Origin: JAKPUX01 sp035353815
GTDB lineage: Bacteria > Zhuqueibacterota > Zhuqueibacteria > Residuimicrobiales > Residuimicrobiaceae
DNA length: 64,000 bases
Direction: 5' to 3'
Assembly: GCA_035353815.1 (NCBI GenBank)
Contig: DAOQAG010000002.1
Coordinates: 1 to 64,000, forward strand
The notes below the pieces were generated by a model, which saw only the letters and a program-made list of their open reading frames with translations, searched no databases and was not told where the DNA came from. This document shows positions 38,927 to 47,131 of the stretch, piece by piece. The position numbers and the translations under genes are program-made. Each line of letters opens with the position of its first letter. The first letter of the stretch is position 1.

Positions 38927-38955
38927 AGTATACTCAGCCGGGATGAAAAAGTCAA
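38927..38955 (-). promoter_or_regulatory. Tad/Flp pilus operon promoter
   Basis: On the minus strand TTGACT (38950-38955), 17 bases, TATACT (38927-38932). The -10 overlaps a 12-base palindrome, TACTATATAGTA. It is the best promoter in front of the pilin genes and implies a leader of about 500 bases. Confidence 0.75.
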
Positions 38956-39101
38956 CAAAAATTTGCACTTTTTTAAATATTTTTTTCATTTTCGCCATAT
39001 GTCCTCATTTTCAGGGAAATCATCTTGAAATCAGCTAGCACTGATCTTGCCACCGGCACCCCGGCGGGAGAGTGAAGCGGGCGGGATCGGCAAAATATCC
39101 C

Positions 39102-39129
39102 TTGAAATATGGCTTAAAAAGTGTAAATT
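39102..39129 (+). promoter_or_regulatory. Predicted promoter of the DUF1015-serA-serC operon
   Basis: TTGAAA, 16 bases, TAAATT, about 35 bases before the ATG. The spacing is one base shorter than in the other promoters of the window. Confidence 0.5.
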
Positions 39130-39163
39130 ATTCCGCTGAAAATTCATTTAATTGAGGGAGTGT

Positions 39164-40405
39164 ATGATCAAGATCAGACCACTGCGCGGCCTGAGGCCGC
39201 GCGACGAAATCGCTGACCAGGTTGCCGCGCCCCCCTATGATGTGATCTCTTCCGAAGAGGCGCGCACCATGGCGAAGGGCCATCCGATTTCCTTTCTGCA
39301 CGTGAACAAGCCGGAAATCGATCTGCCGCCGACGGTGGACCTCTACTCGGAAGAGGTCTATGCCAAGGGGGCGGAGAACCTGCGCCGCTTCATAGCGGAA
39401 GGCATCCTGCAACAGGATCCGGTGCCCGCCATTTATGTCTATCAGCAAAAATGGCAGGGCCGCGTTCAGACCGGCTATTTCTGTCTGGCCGCGGTCGCGG
39501 ATTACGATGCCAATCGCATCCGCAAACATGAGCTGACGCGGGCGAGCAAGGAGAAGGATCGCACCACACTGATGGACCGCCAGAATGCGCAGATCGGCCC
39601 GGTCTTTTTGATGTACGCCGCCGAACCCGTCCTCGATGGACAGCTGATGGCCGCCACGGCCGGCACCCCCCTGGTCCATTTCACCACCCCCGATCAGGTC
39701 CGCCACACCCTCTGGCGCATCGACGCCCCGGAGCGTATCGCCGGCATCGAGGAGGGATTCGCCCATCTGGACTACCTCTACGTGGCCGACGGCCATCACC
39801 GCTCGGCCGCGGCGAGCAATCTCTGCCGCGAACGTCGCGCCGCCAATCCGCACCACACCGGGGAGGAGCCCTACAATTACTTCCTCGCCGTGATCTTTCC
39901 CCACAACCATCTGCGGATTCTCCCCTACAACCGGGTGGTAGCCGATCTCAACGGCCTGAGCACAGTGGAATTCCTGCACCGGGTGGAGGAAAAATTCGTC
40001 ATCGCACCGGCCGGAGCGGCTGCGCCGGAGGTGGCGGAACACACCATCGGGATGTACCTCGATGGCCAATGGTCCCTGCTCACTCCCAAGCCGGGCATCT
40101 GGAATCCGGACGATGTCCTCGAAAGTCTTGATGTCAACATCCTGATGAACCATATCCTCGCGCCACTGCTGGCCATTGGGGATCCCCGTACCGACCAGCG
40201 CATCGATTTTGTCGGCGGTATCCGCGGCACCACTGAGCTGGTCCGGCTCGTTGACTCCGGCAAGTTCAGGATCGCCTTCTCGATGCATCCCACCTCGATC
40301 GAACAATTGATGGCGGTGGCGGATGCGGGCCAGATCATGCCGCCCAAATCGACCTGGTTTGAACCCAAATTGCGCAGTGGACTGGTCGTCCATTTGCTGG
40401 ACTGA
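39164..40405 (+). CDS. DUF1015 protein, probable serine-pathway partner
   Basis: A 413-residue cytoplasmic protein of the DUF1015 family. Conserved blocks are the N-terminal VAAPPYDVISSEEA, HVNKPE, IRKHELTRASKEKDR, and VADGHHRSAAA (D209-R213). The DGHHR motif recalls the ParB/sulfiredoxin-type fold of the archaeal free-serine kinase SerK, a link I infer from the motif only. The ATG at 39164 has GAGGGAG. serA follows after 20 bases and serC after that, so the three probably form an operon. No biochemical role is established for the family; a phosphotransfer role with serine or phosphoserine is a hypothesis. Confidence 0.85.
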   Translation: MIKIRPLRGLRPRDEIADQVAAPPYDVISSEEARTMAKGHPISFLHVNKPEIDLPPTVDLYSEEVYAKGAENLRRFIAEGILQQDPVPAIYVYQQKWQGRVQTGYFCLAAVADYDANRIRKHELTRASKEKDRTTLMDRQNAQIGPVFLMYAAEPVLDGQLMAATAGTPLVHFTTPDQVRHTLWRIDAPERIAGIEEGFAHLDYLYVADGHHRSAAASNLCRERRAANPHHTGEEPYNYFLAVIFPHNHLRILPYNRVVADLNGLSTVEFLHRVEEKFVIAPAGAAAPEVAEHTIGMYLDGQWSLLTPKPGIWNPDDVLESLDVNILMNHILAPLLAIGDPRTDQRIDFVGGIRGTTELVRLVDSGKFRIAFSMHPTSIEQLMAVADAGQIMPPKSTWFEPKLRSGLVVHLLD

Positions 40406-40425
40406 ATCGAGCACAGGAGCTGACC

Positions 40426-41310
40426 ATGAAGATCATTTTAAGCGATAAATTCGACGCTTCCCTGCCGGGCCGCCTCGCCCGTTTCGGCGAAGTAAGTGAC
40501 AATAAAGAGCTGATTCCCGAAGCCGAGGTCCTGCTCATCCGCAGCAAGACCAAGTGCACCCGTGAGCTCATTGACGGCGCTCCCCGCCTCAAGCTGATCA
40601 TCCGCGGCGGTGTCGGCATGGACAATGTCGACCGCGACTATGCCAAAAGCAAAGGGATCAAGGTCTACAACACCCCCAACGCTTCAAGCGTGGCCGTTGC
40701 CGAGCTGGCCTTTGCCCTGATGATAGCTCTGCCCAACCATCTGATCACGGCGCACAACAGCACCGCCTCCGGCCAGTATCTCAAGAACGAGCTGAAACGG
40801 ACCGAATTGCTCAACAAGACCCTGGGCATTATCGGCTGCGGCCGCATCGGCCTCGAAGTGGCCAAACGCGCCCGCGCCTTCGGCATGACCGTTTATGCCT
40901 ATGATGTCGTGCCGGTCCGGAGCGAATACATCCACGGCCAGAAATCGCTGGCGGAGCTGCTGCCGCTCTGCAATTATTTTTCACTGCACCTGCCGCTGAC
41001 CCCTGAAACCACGGGCCTGATCAACCGGGAGCGGATTGCGCTGATGAAGCCGGGGGCCCGAATCGTCAATACCGGCCGCGGCAAAACCGTCGTGGAGGCG
41101 GATATCGTCGCCGCCCTCGAGAGCGGCCAGCTCGCCGGCTATGGCACCGATGTCTTCTTCGCCGAACCGCCGGAGGGCTCGCCCCTGCTCACCGCCTCTC
41201 ATGTCATCATGACCCCGCACTTGGGCGCCTCGACGGCTGAAAACCTCTTGCGTATCGCTGACGAGGTGGTGCTGCTGATCGAGCAGTACTCCCGCGGGGA
41301 GCTGGCCTGA
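40426..41310 (+). CDS. serA: D-3-phosphoglycerate dehydrogenase, short type
   Basis: A 294-residue NAD-dependent D-2-hydroxyacid dehydrogenase. The Rossmann loop GCGRIG is at 137-142 with the cofactor Asp at 160; the catalytic set is R218 (NTGRGK), the Glu in VFFAEPP and H265 (TPHLG). It lacks the C-terminal ACT or ASB regulatory domains of many SerA proteins, so serine feedback is not expected in the usual way. Its place between DUF1015 and serC supports the first step of serine synthesis rather than another hydroxyacid. Confidence 0.9.
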   Translation: MKIILSDKFDASLPGRLARFGEVSDNKELIPEAEVLLIRSKTKCTRELIDGAPRLKLIIRGGVGMDNVDRDYAKSKGIKVYNTPNASSVAVAELAFALMIALPNHLITAHNSTASGQYLKNELKRTELLNKTLGIIGCGRIGLEVAKRARAFGMTVYAYDVVPVRSEYIHGQKSLAELLPLCNYFSLHLPLTPETTGLINRERIALMKPGARIVNTGRGKTVVEADIVAALESGQLAGYGTDVFFAEPPEGSPLLTASHVIMTPHLGASTAENLLRIADEVVLLIEQYSRGELA

Positions 41311-41354
41311 TCCACCGGAACGTGTACAGCTTACTTGAATACAAGGAGATCATT

Positions 41355-42437
41355 ATGGGACGCGTCTATAATTTCAATCCAGGGCCCAGCACCCTGCCCC
41401 TCTCCGCTCTGGAAAAGGCCCAGGCGGAATTCACCGATTACAAAGGTACAGGCATGTCGGTCCTCGAAATGTCGCACCGCTCCAAGGATTTCGAGGCGAT
41501 CCTCGCCGATACCCAGAGCCTGCTCAAGGAAATGATCGGCATCCCGGACAACTACAAGATTCTTTTTCTCGGCGGCGGCGCCAGCTTGCAGTTTGCCATG
41601 CTGCCGATGAATTTCATCCCGCAAGGTGGTTCGGCCGATTATGTTGTCACCGGCGAGTGGGCGAAACGGGCCATCAAGGAGGCCAACATCATCGCCCGGG
41701 GACATGCGGCCGCTTCCTCTGAGGACAAGAACTTTTCCTATCTCCCCAAGCCGGAGAGCTGGGATCTCGATCCCCAGGCCGCCTATTTGCACCTCACCTC
41801 CAACAATACGATCTTCGGCACGCAGTACCGGAGCTTTCCCGATCACAAGGGTAAATTCCTGGTGTGCGACATGTCCTCGGATATCCTCTCGCATCGGTTT
41901 GACATCAGCCCATTCGCCATGATCTATGCCGGCGCGCAAAAGAACCTCGGCCCGGCCGGGGTTACCCTGGTCATCGTGCGCGATGATTTCGCCGCCACGG
42001 CGCGCGAGGGGCTGCCGACGATGCTCTCCTATGCCACGCATATCAAGAACAACTCGCTCTACAATACGCCGCCCTGCTTTCCCATCTACATCATGCAATT
42101 GACCCTGCAGTGGGTCAAGGAGCTCGGAGGACTGGCGGCCATCGAAAAGATCAACAGCGACAAGGCTGATCTGCTCTACGCGACGATCGACGGCAGCAAC
42201 GGCTTTTATCGCGGCACGGTTGAGACCGGCTCACGTTCGTGGATGAACGTGCCGATCCGCCTGGCCACGGAAGAGCTCGAAGCGGCCTTTATCGTCGAGG
42301 CCAAAAGCCAGGGCCTGGTCGGCCTCAAGGGGCACCGCTCGGTGGGCGGCCTGCGGGTGTCGATGTACAATGCGATGCCGCTGGCCGGGATCGAAAAGCT
42401 GGTCGATTTCATGAAGGCCTTCAAGTCCCGCCATTGA
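41355..42437 (+). CDS. serC: Phosphoserine aminotransferase SerC
   Basis: A 360-residue PLP enzyme converting 3-phosphohydroxypyruvate plus glutamate to phosphoserine. RVYNFNPGPSTLP begins the protein, MSVLEMSHRS and FLGGGASLQFAM follow, and the PLP lysine is K196 in YAGAQKNLGPAG. The ATG at 41355 has an AAGGAG site. It is the last gene of the unit, followed by an intrinsic terminator. No serB is visible in the window. Confidence 0.96.
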   Translation: MGRVYNFNPGPSTLPLSALEKAQAEFTDYKGTGMSVLEMSHRSKDFEAILADTQSLLKEMIGIPDNYKILFLGGGASLQFAMLPMNFIPQGGSADYVVTGEWAKRAIKEANIIARGHAAASSEDKNFSYLPKPESWDLDPQAAYLHLTSNNTIFGTQYRSFPDHKGKFLVCDMSSDILSHRFDISPFAMIYAGAQKNLGPAGVTLVIVRDDFAATAREGLPTMLSYATHIKNNSLYNTPPCFPIYIMQLTLQWVKELGGLAAIEKINSDKADLLYATIDGSNGFYRGTVETGSRSWMNVPIRLATEELEAAFIVEAKSQGLVGLKGHRSVGGLRVSMYNAMPLAGIEKLVDFMKAFKSRH

Positions 42438-42452
42438 TCACCGCAAAAACGC

Positions 42453-42489
42453 AAAAAAAAAGGCGCTGGGTTCAGCGCCTTTTTTTTTG
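42453..42489. terminator. Intrinsic terminator after serC
   Basis: AGGCGCTG, four bases, CAGCGCCT flanked by nine A and nine T, so it can act in both directions; a leftward gene lies beyond the adjoining repeats. Confidence 0.93.
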
Positions 42490-42503
42490 CCCGATCGCGA
42501 TCG

Positions 42504-42607
42504 CGGGGGCACAGGGTAAGGGTGGATCTGCCCGGCTGCGATCAGGTAAGCAGGGCAAAAGTGGATCTGACCGGCTGCGATCAGGGAAGCAGCGTCAGGG
42601 TGGATTT
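42504..42607. repeat. 39-bp tandem repeat copying a gene 3' end
   Basis: Minus-strand units: 42607-42569 (holding the last codons and TGA of the leftward gene), 42568-42530, and a partial from 42529. The shared core reads CTGATCGCAGCCGG, preceded by ATCCAC and TGCTT. Units 1 and 2 match at most positions. Each carries the stop-codon context of the gene, so the duplication began inside the coding end. Confidence 0.88.
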
Positions 42608-43417
42608 GGTCGACACCGCTTGCGGAAAGGTCATATTGGCGGGGCCGGTGACCGCGATGGTCATGTCCTGGTCGCCGCTGGTCTCTGAACCGACGAGCAG
42701 CCCCGTGGCCGGCGCGAAGTAGATCACGCCTTCCTGTTTGCCATCACCGTCGACGGTTACATTGGCGCCCATCTGGCTGCCGCTGCCGTTGAGCTTCATC
42801 GTCCCGGTGAAGGCGATCTTTTGGCAGGGCACTCCGGCATGCTCCTCCTCGCCTATCAAAGTGAAGGTCAGGGCCGGGGTGATGACGACGGCAATGCCAC
42901 CCTGATGCACCGTATCCACCTGGGCATCGGTCCAGCTGCCGCCGGTGGCGATACTGGCTTCCGGCAGGGTGACCAGCAAGCGTTTGAAGAGGGTCGCGGG
43001 TTCGATGCCCATCTGGCCCATCATCGGATCGGCCTGGAGGGTATCGATCATCATGGACGAGAGCACCTTGCCCAGGGGTGAATGGACGATCTCGGCGCGT
43101 TTGTTGAGCAGCCCGCTCATCACCAGGGTGGTGTCCATGCGGAAATTCTTGATCTTGACACTGAGTTCGGGAAAGGAGACCCAGCATTTAAAGTTGCCCT
43201 GCTCGGTCACCCCTTGCGGCTGGATGGTCAATTTGGCATTCTGGCCCATCTCGGTGATCATCTCCTGCCCGTTCATCTCCATGGTTACCGTGGTTTGGGC
43301 GGTCAGGGCATAGGTATAGGTTTTTCCCGTTTCGTAGGCGTAACGCAATGTCGCCGGAGATTGCGCAAAAGCAAGAACGGCGCTGCAGAGCAAAACGGCC
43401 AAAACGACTCTTTTCAT
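42581..43417 (-). CDS. Secreted protein of unknown function
   Basis: A 278-residue protein with a clear signal peptide (MKRVVLAVLLCSAVLAFAQ) and a beta-rich mature part: YAYETGKTYTYALTAQTTVTMEMNGQE, then WVSFPELSVKIKNF, GGSWTDAQVDTV, and a C-terminal section with DGKQEGVIYFAPATGLLVGSE. The layout (ligand-like beta repeats, a G-x-W motif and a final statement of tolerance to detergent-like turns) resembles uncharacterised DUF6263-type proteins, a weak match. A GGAGG site precedes the ATG. It may be co-transcribed with the M28 peptidase gene upstream. Confidence 0.7.
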   Translation of the reverse strand: MKRVVLAVLLCSAVLAFAQSPATLRYAYETGKTYTYALTAQTTVTMEMNGQEMITEMGQNAKLTIQPQGVTEQGNFKCWVSFPELSVKIKNFRMDTTLVMSGLLNKRAEIVHSPLGKVLSSMMIDTLQADPMMGQMGIEPATLFKRLLVTLPEASIATGGSWTDAQVDTVHQGGIAVVITPALTFTLIGEEEHAGVPCQKIAFTGTMKLNGSGSQMGANVTVDGDGKQEGVIYFAPATGLLVGSETSGDQDMTIAVTGPANMTFPQAVSTKSTLTLLP

Positions 43418-43433
43418 GGAATCCTCCATAAGA

Positions 43434-45020
43434 TTATTTGCCCGGTTTTGCTGGCGGGACAAAAACCGGCTTTTGTTTGGCATTGGCGACCTGCCAGGCG
43501 ACCCGGCTGCACAACTCCGCCACCCGGGCTATTTTATAGACGTTGCACTTGTCGGCCTCATCGCTCACCTTGTGGTAATCGGGATGCATCCCCGAGTTGA
43601 AGAAGAGGACGGGAATCTCCTTGCGCACAAAGGGGGCATGATCGCTGCCGCCGCGCAGGTACTTGTCACTGCTGAGATCAAGCAGGAATCCGGTCTTTTT
43701 ATTCGCCGCGATCAAGGATTGCTGCAGCTCGCGGCTCGTCCGGGCACCGGTGACCGAAAGGGAGTCGAGCCGGTTCCGGCTGATCATGTCGAGATTGAGC
43801 ATGGCAGCGGTCCTGGCGAGCGGCCAGAGAGGTTCGGCCACATAGTGGGTTGAGCCGAAGAGGCCTTCCTCCTCGCCGGCGAAGGCGATGCAGAGGATGG
43901 AGCGTTCCGGCTTTTTGCCGGCCCTCGCCAGGGCGCGGGCAACGGTCAGCATCCCCACGGTCCCGGAGGCGTTGTCGTCCGCGCCGTTGTAAATACTGTC
44001 CTGGCCCGCGGCGGCGTGATGAACATAGCCGGTATGGTCGTAGTGCGCCCCGATGATGACCACCTCCCCCTTGTGCCGCTTGTCACGGCCCGGAATCAGG
44101 CCGGCGACGTTATGGGCCTTCCGGATGATCTGGCGGGTGGAGGTGGAGATCTCCGCCCGGCAGCCGTCCAGCGCGTGCGAGTGCGGGGACATGGTGCTGT
44201 CGATGGCGGCCTGCTCGGCCTTCAGGGCGGCGATGCTGCCGAAGAGCTGGTTGATGCCCTCCTCCCCCACCTGGATGGCCGGAATCTTGTCGCCCTCGAT
44301 CTGACCCAGGGTGACCGGCACTGCCTCGGCCGGGAATCCCGGAAAGAGGCTCGGCCAGGGAAAGCCGCGCGGCGTGAGCATGCGGTTGTGGAGGGGATCG
44401 GTTGCCAGCAGGATGCCGGCAGCGCCGTGCTCGATCGCGGTCTTGATCTTTTCATTGATGCGCGTGAAACTGACATCCTTGTGGATGAAAAAGGGACTGG
44501 CCGGATCGGTCTGGCGCGGCCCCCGCTTGAGGACAAAGACGATTTTGCCCCGGACATCGAGGCCGGCATAGTCATCATAGCCCAGCTCCGGTGTCGAGAG
44601 GCCATACCCGGCGAAGACGACCTCGCCGCTGCAGCCCTTGTTGGCGGTCATTTCGAAGGGCATGAACTCCTTCTTGATGCGATAATCGCGCCCGGTGCCA
44701 TCGCGGCCGGTGATACGGCATGCATTACTGTCGCCAAGAAAAATCTGATGAAGCGTGATCTCCTGGAACCACCCGCCTGGCGGCGGCTGCAGGCCGTCGG
44801 CTTGAAAAGTTCTGGCGATAAAGGCCGCCGCGGTGTCGAGGCCGGGGCTGGGGGTACTGCGGCCGCGCAGGGAATCGGCGGCCAGAAAGAAGAGCTCTTG
44901 CCGGATGGCCTCCGGCTGAATGGCGGCACGGGAAGGAGCCGGCAGATCGGCGGCGCTGCAAGGGAGGAGCGCGCCGGCAGCAAGCGTCGTCAGGAGGACC
45001 AATGCAGATCGCATGCGCAT
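43434..45020 (-). CDS. Secreted M28 zinc aminopeptidase with PA domain
   Basis: A 528-residue exported peptidase. After a signal peptide come a protease-associated (PA) insert (around GKIVFVLKRGPRQTD) and the M28 catalytic core with zinc-ligand motifs IIGAHYDHTG, ADDNASGTVGML, AFAGEEEGLFGS and a final H in DHAPF. Two cocatalytic zincs are expected. The start is the first of two close ATGs (45020, 45014). The promoter is 60 bases upstream, divergent from the ABC exporter. Confidence 0.92.
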   Translation of the reverse strand: MRMRSALVLLTTLAAGALLPCSAADLPAPSRAAIQPEAIRQELFFLAADSLRGRSTPSPGLDTAAAFIARTFQADGLQPPPGGWFQEITLHQIFLGDSNACRITGRDGTGRDYRIKKEFMPFEMTANKGCSGEVVFAGYGLSTPELGYDDYAGLDVRGKIVFVLKRGPRQTDPASPFFIHKDVSFTRINEKIKTAIEHGAAGILLATDPLHNRMLTPRGFPWPSLFPGFPAEAVPVTLGQIEGDKIPAIQVGEEGINQLFGSIAALKAEQAAIDSTMSPHSHALDGCRAEISTSTRQIIRKAHNVAGLIPGRDKRHKGEVVIIGAHYDHTGYVHHAAAGQDSIYNGADDNASGTVGMLTVARALARAGKKPERSILCIAFAGEEEGLFGSTHYVAEPLWPLARTAAMLNLDMISRNRLDSLSVTGARTSRELQQSLIAANKKTGFLLDLSSDKYLRGGSDHAPFVRKEIPVLFFNSGMHPDYHKVSDEADKCNVYKIARVAELCSRVAWQVANAKQKPVFVPPAKPGK

Positions 45021-45081
45021 GAGAGAGAGTTTCCTTGTCTGGCGGAATCGGGATTCGCCGGTGAGGTTCGCTTCGCTGAAC

Positions 45082-45110
45082 AATATACTGCGCGCCGCGG
45101 ACAAAAGCAA
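45082..45110 (-). promoter_or_regulatory. M28 peptidase promoter
   Basis: Minus strand TTGCTT (45105-45110), 17 bases, TATATT (45082-45087). Confidence 0.75.
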
Positions 45111-45164
45111 TACTTCTGCAACAGCCGGCTGCGGGTGCGTAGGCCGGGCCGGCGCGGTAATTAC

Positions 45165-45193
45165 TTGTGATTCAGCCACAGATTTGCTATATT
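45165..45193 (+). promoter_or_regulatory. ABC exporter promoter
   Basis: TTGTGA (45165-45170), 17 bases, TATATT (45188-45193), about 100 bases before the first exporter gene. It lies back-to-back with the M28 promoter. Confidence 0.75.
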
Positions 45194-45290
45194 CCATGCA
45201 CCTCTTCCGGCATCCCATCAGCATACGCAGGCGCGGTCGGGAGGTTTCAGCGGCCTGCAGAATTGCAGCAAGATTGTCCTATTGCAGAGA

Positions 45291-47123
45291 ATGGATCGCT
45301 CCCCTATGCCTCCTGCTGACCAGACGCGGCGTTTTATCTTGTATTACCTGGGCAGGCACAAATGGACCCTGGTCCTGGGGGGAATTCTCACCCTCCTGAC
45401 GACGGGATTCCAGCTGGTCATCCCCCTGGTGCTCCGCTTTGCGATCGAGTATGCAGAGTGGCGCCTGGGCAGCGCCGATGCCGCACTGCCGGGATGGCTG
45501 CAAACCCTTATGAGCGGATACACTCCCCTCGTCGCCCTCGGGATCTTTGCCTTCACCATGGTGGGCATGACCGTCCTGCAGGGCCTCTTCCGTTATTTTC
45601 TGCGCATGGAATTGATTGGCATGTCGCGCCGGGTCGAATATCACCTGCGCAACGACTACCTCCGTCATTTGCAGAACCTCCCCGCCTCATTTTTTCAGCG
45701 TCACAAGACCGGCGACCTCATGGCCCGGGCGACCAACGACATGGAAGCGGTCCGCTCCATGCTCGGACCGGGGATCATGTACTTCGCCACAACCATCATT
45801 GTCGCGATCATCTCGATCGTGCTGATGGCCGGGATCTCCTGGCGGACCACTCTGTGGTCGCTGGCGCTGATGCCTGTTGTCGCGTTCATCGTCTACAACC
45901 AGGCCCGGCAGATCGCCCGCCTCTTCGACAAGATCCAGGAACAGTTCTCCAGCCTCACCGCCAAGGTCCAGGAGAATCTCTCCGGAATTCGCGTGGTCAA
46001 GTCCTACGTCCAGGAAGGGCACGAAGTCGAGGATTTTCGCAGCCAGAGTGAGGAGTATATCCAGCGTAATCTTAAACTGGTCAAGGTCCGGGCCGGGATG
46101 TGGACCTCCATCGACTTTCTTCTCGGCCTGACCACCCTGGCCGCACTGGTGGCCGGCGGACGCGAGGTGATGAACGGGCAGCTCAGCATCGGCGGCCTGG
46201 TGGCTTTCCTCTCCTATCTGGCGATGCTCGCCTGGCCGATGATCGCGCTGGGCTGGACTCTGAACATGTGGCAGGAGGGGCTGGCCTCCACGGCCCGCAT
46301 CATGGAGATCTTTCGCGAGGAACCCGAGATTCTCGACGGCCCGGAAACCGACCTCAGCATCACCTCGCTTCACGGTGAGATCGAATTCCGCAACCTCTCC
46401 TTCGCCTACTCCGCAGCCGGACCTGCGATCCTGAGCAACATCTCGCTGCACATTCCCGCCGGCCGCACGGTGGCCATCGTCGGCGCCACCGGCAGCGGCA
46501 AATCGAGCCTGGTCAATCTCATCCCCCGGCTTTACCAGGCCGGCCCGGGACAGCTCCTGATCGACGGCCATCCCGTCGAGCGCATTCCCCTCGCCCTGCT
46601 GCGGCGCAGCATCGGCATGGTGCCGCAGGAGACCTTCCTCTTCTCGGAGACCCTCCAGGAAAACATCGCTTTCGGCGTGGAGGAGCTGCGCATGGCGGAG
46701 ATCGAAGCGGCGGCCGAGACCTCGCAGATCCGCAGCGACTTTGACCAGTTTCCCGATGGCTTCGGCACCGTCGTCGGCGAGCGCGGCATCACCCTCTCCG
46801 GCGGGCAGAAACAGCGCACGGCCATCTCACGCGCCATCATCCGTCAGCCACGCATCCTGATTCTTGACGATGCCCTCTCCGCCGTCGATACCTACACCGA
46901 GGAAGAGATTCTCAAACGGCTGCGAACGATCATGGCGGAGCGGACGACCATCCTCGTTTCGCACCGCATTTCGACGGTCCGCGACGCCGACCTGATCGTC
47001 GTCCTCAAAGGCGGGTCGATCATCGAGCAGGGCCAGCACGAGGAACTGCTGGCGCAAAAGGGAGCCTATTGGGAATTGTACCAGCGGCAGATGCTGGAAG
47101 AATCATTGGCCGAGATCAGCTGA
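45291..47123 (+). CDS. ABC exporter half-transporter, subunit 1 (degenerate ATP site)
   Basis: A 610-residue fused membrane-ATPase subunit with six helices and a C-terminal nucleotide-binding domain. Walker A is GATGSGKSS, the signature is canonical LSGGQ, but the Walker B reads ILILDDALSAVD: the catalytic Glu is Asp. That pattern marks the non-hydrolysing partner of a heterodimeric exporter such as BmrCD or TM287/288. ATGs at 45291 and 45306 and a TTG at 45282 are all possible. The second subunit follows at once. Substrate (lipid, drug or peptide) is unknown. Confidence 0.9.
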   Translation: MDRSPMPPADQTRRFILYYLGRHKWTLVLGGILTLLTTGFQLVIPLVLRFAIEYAEWRLGSADAALPGWLQTLMSGYTPLVALGIFAFTMVGMTVLQGLFRYFLRMELIGMSRRVEYHLRNDYLRHLQNLPASFFQRHKTGDLMARATNDMEAVRSMLGPGIMYFATTIIVAIISIVLMAGISWRTTLWSLALMPVVAFIVYNQARQIARLFDKIQEQFSSLTAKVQENLSGIRVVKSYVQEGHEVEDFRSQSEEYIQRNLKLVKVRAGMWTSIDFLLGLTTLAALVAGGREVMNGQLSIGGLVAFLSYLAMLAWPMIALGWTLNMWQEGLASTARIMEIFREEPEILDGPETDLSITSLHGEIEFRNLSFAYSAAGPAILSNISLHIPAGRTVAIVGATGSGKSSLVNLIPRLYQAGPGQLLIDGHPVERIPLALLRRSIGMVPQETFLFSETLQENIAFGVEELRMAEIEAAAETSQIRSDFDQFPDGFGTVVGERGITLSGGQKQRTAISRAIIRQPRILILDDALSAVDTYTEEEILKRLRTIMAERTTILVSHRISTVRDADLIVVLKGGSIIEQGQHEELLAQKGAYWELYQRQMLEESLAEIS

Positions 47124-47131
47124 GGCATACG

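Larger units (their letters stand above)
38423..39163. other. 740-base gene-free region: Tad leader and divergent promoters
   Basis: Between flp and the DUF1015 gene. The left 500 bases are the predicted untranslated leader of the Tad transcript, G+C-rich with several possible stems (for example CCGAACCGGTTCGG near 38840). The right third is A/T-rich and carries the leftward Tad promoter and the rightward DUF1015 promoter. I could not match the leader to a c-di-GMP or other known riboswitch. Confidence 0.7.

Noticed and set aside
42490..42722. Small plus-strand ORFs over the 39-bp repeats
   Set aside because: They arise from the repeats and the antisense of the secreted-protein gene.
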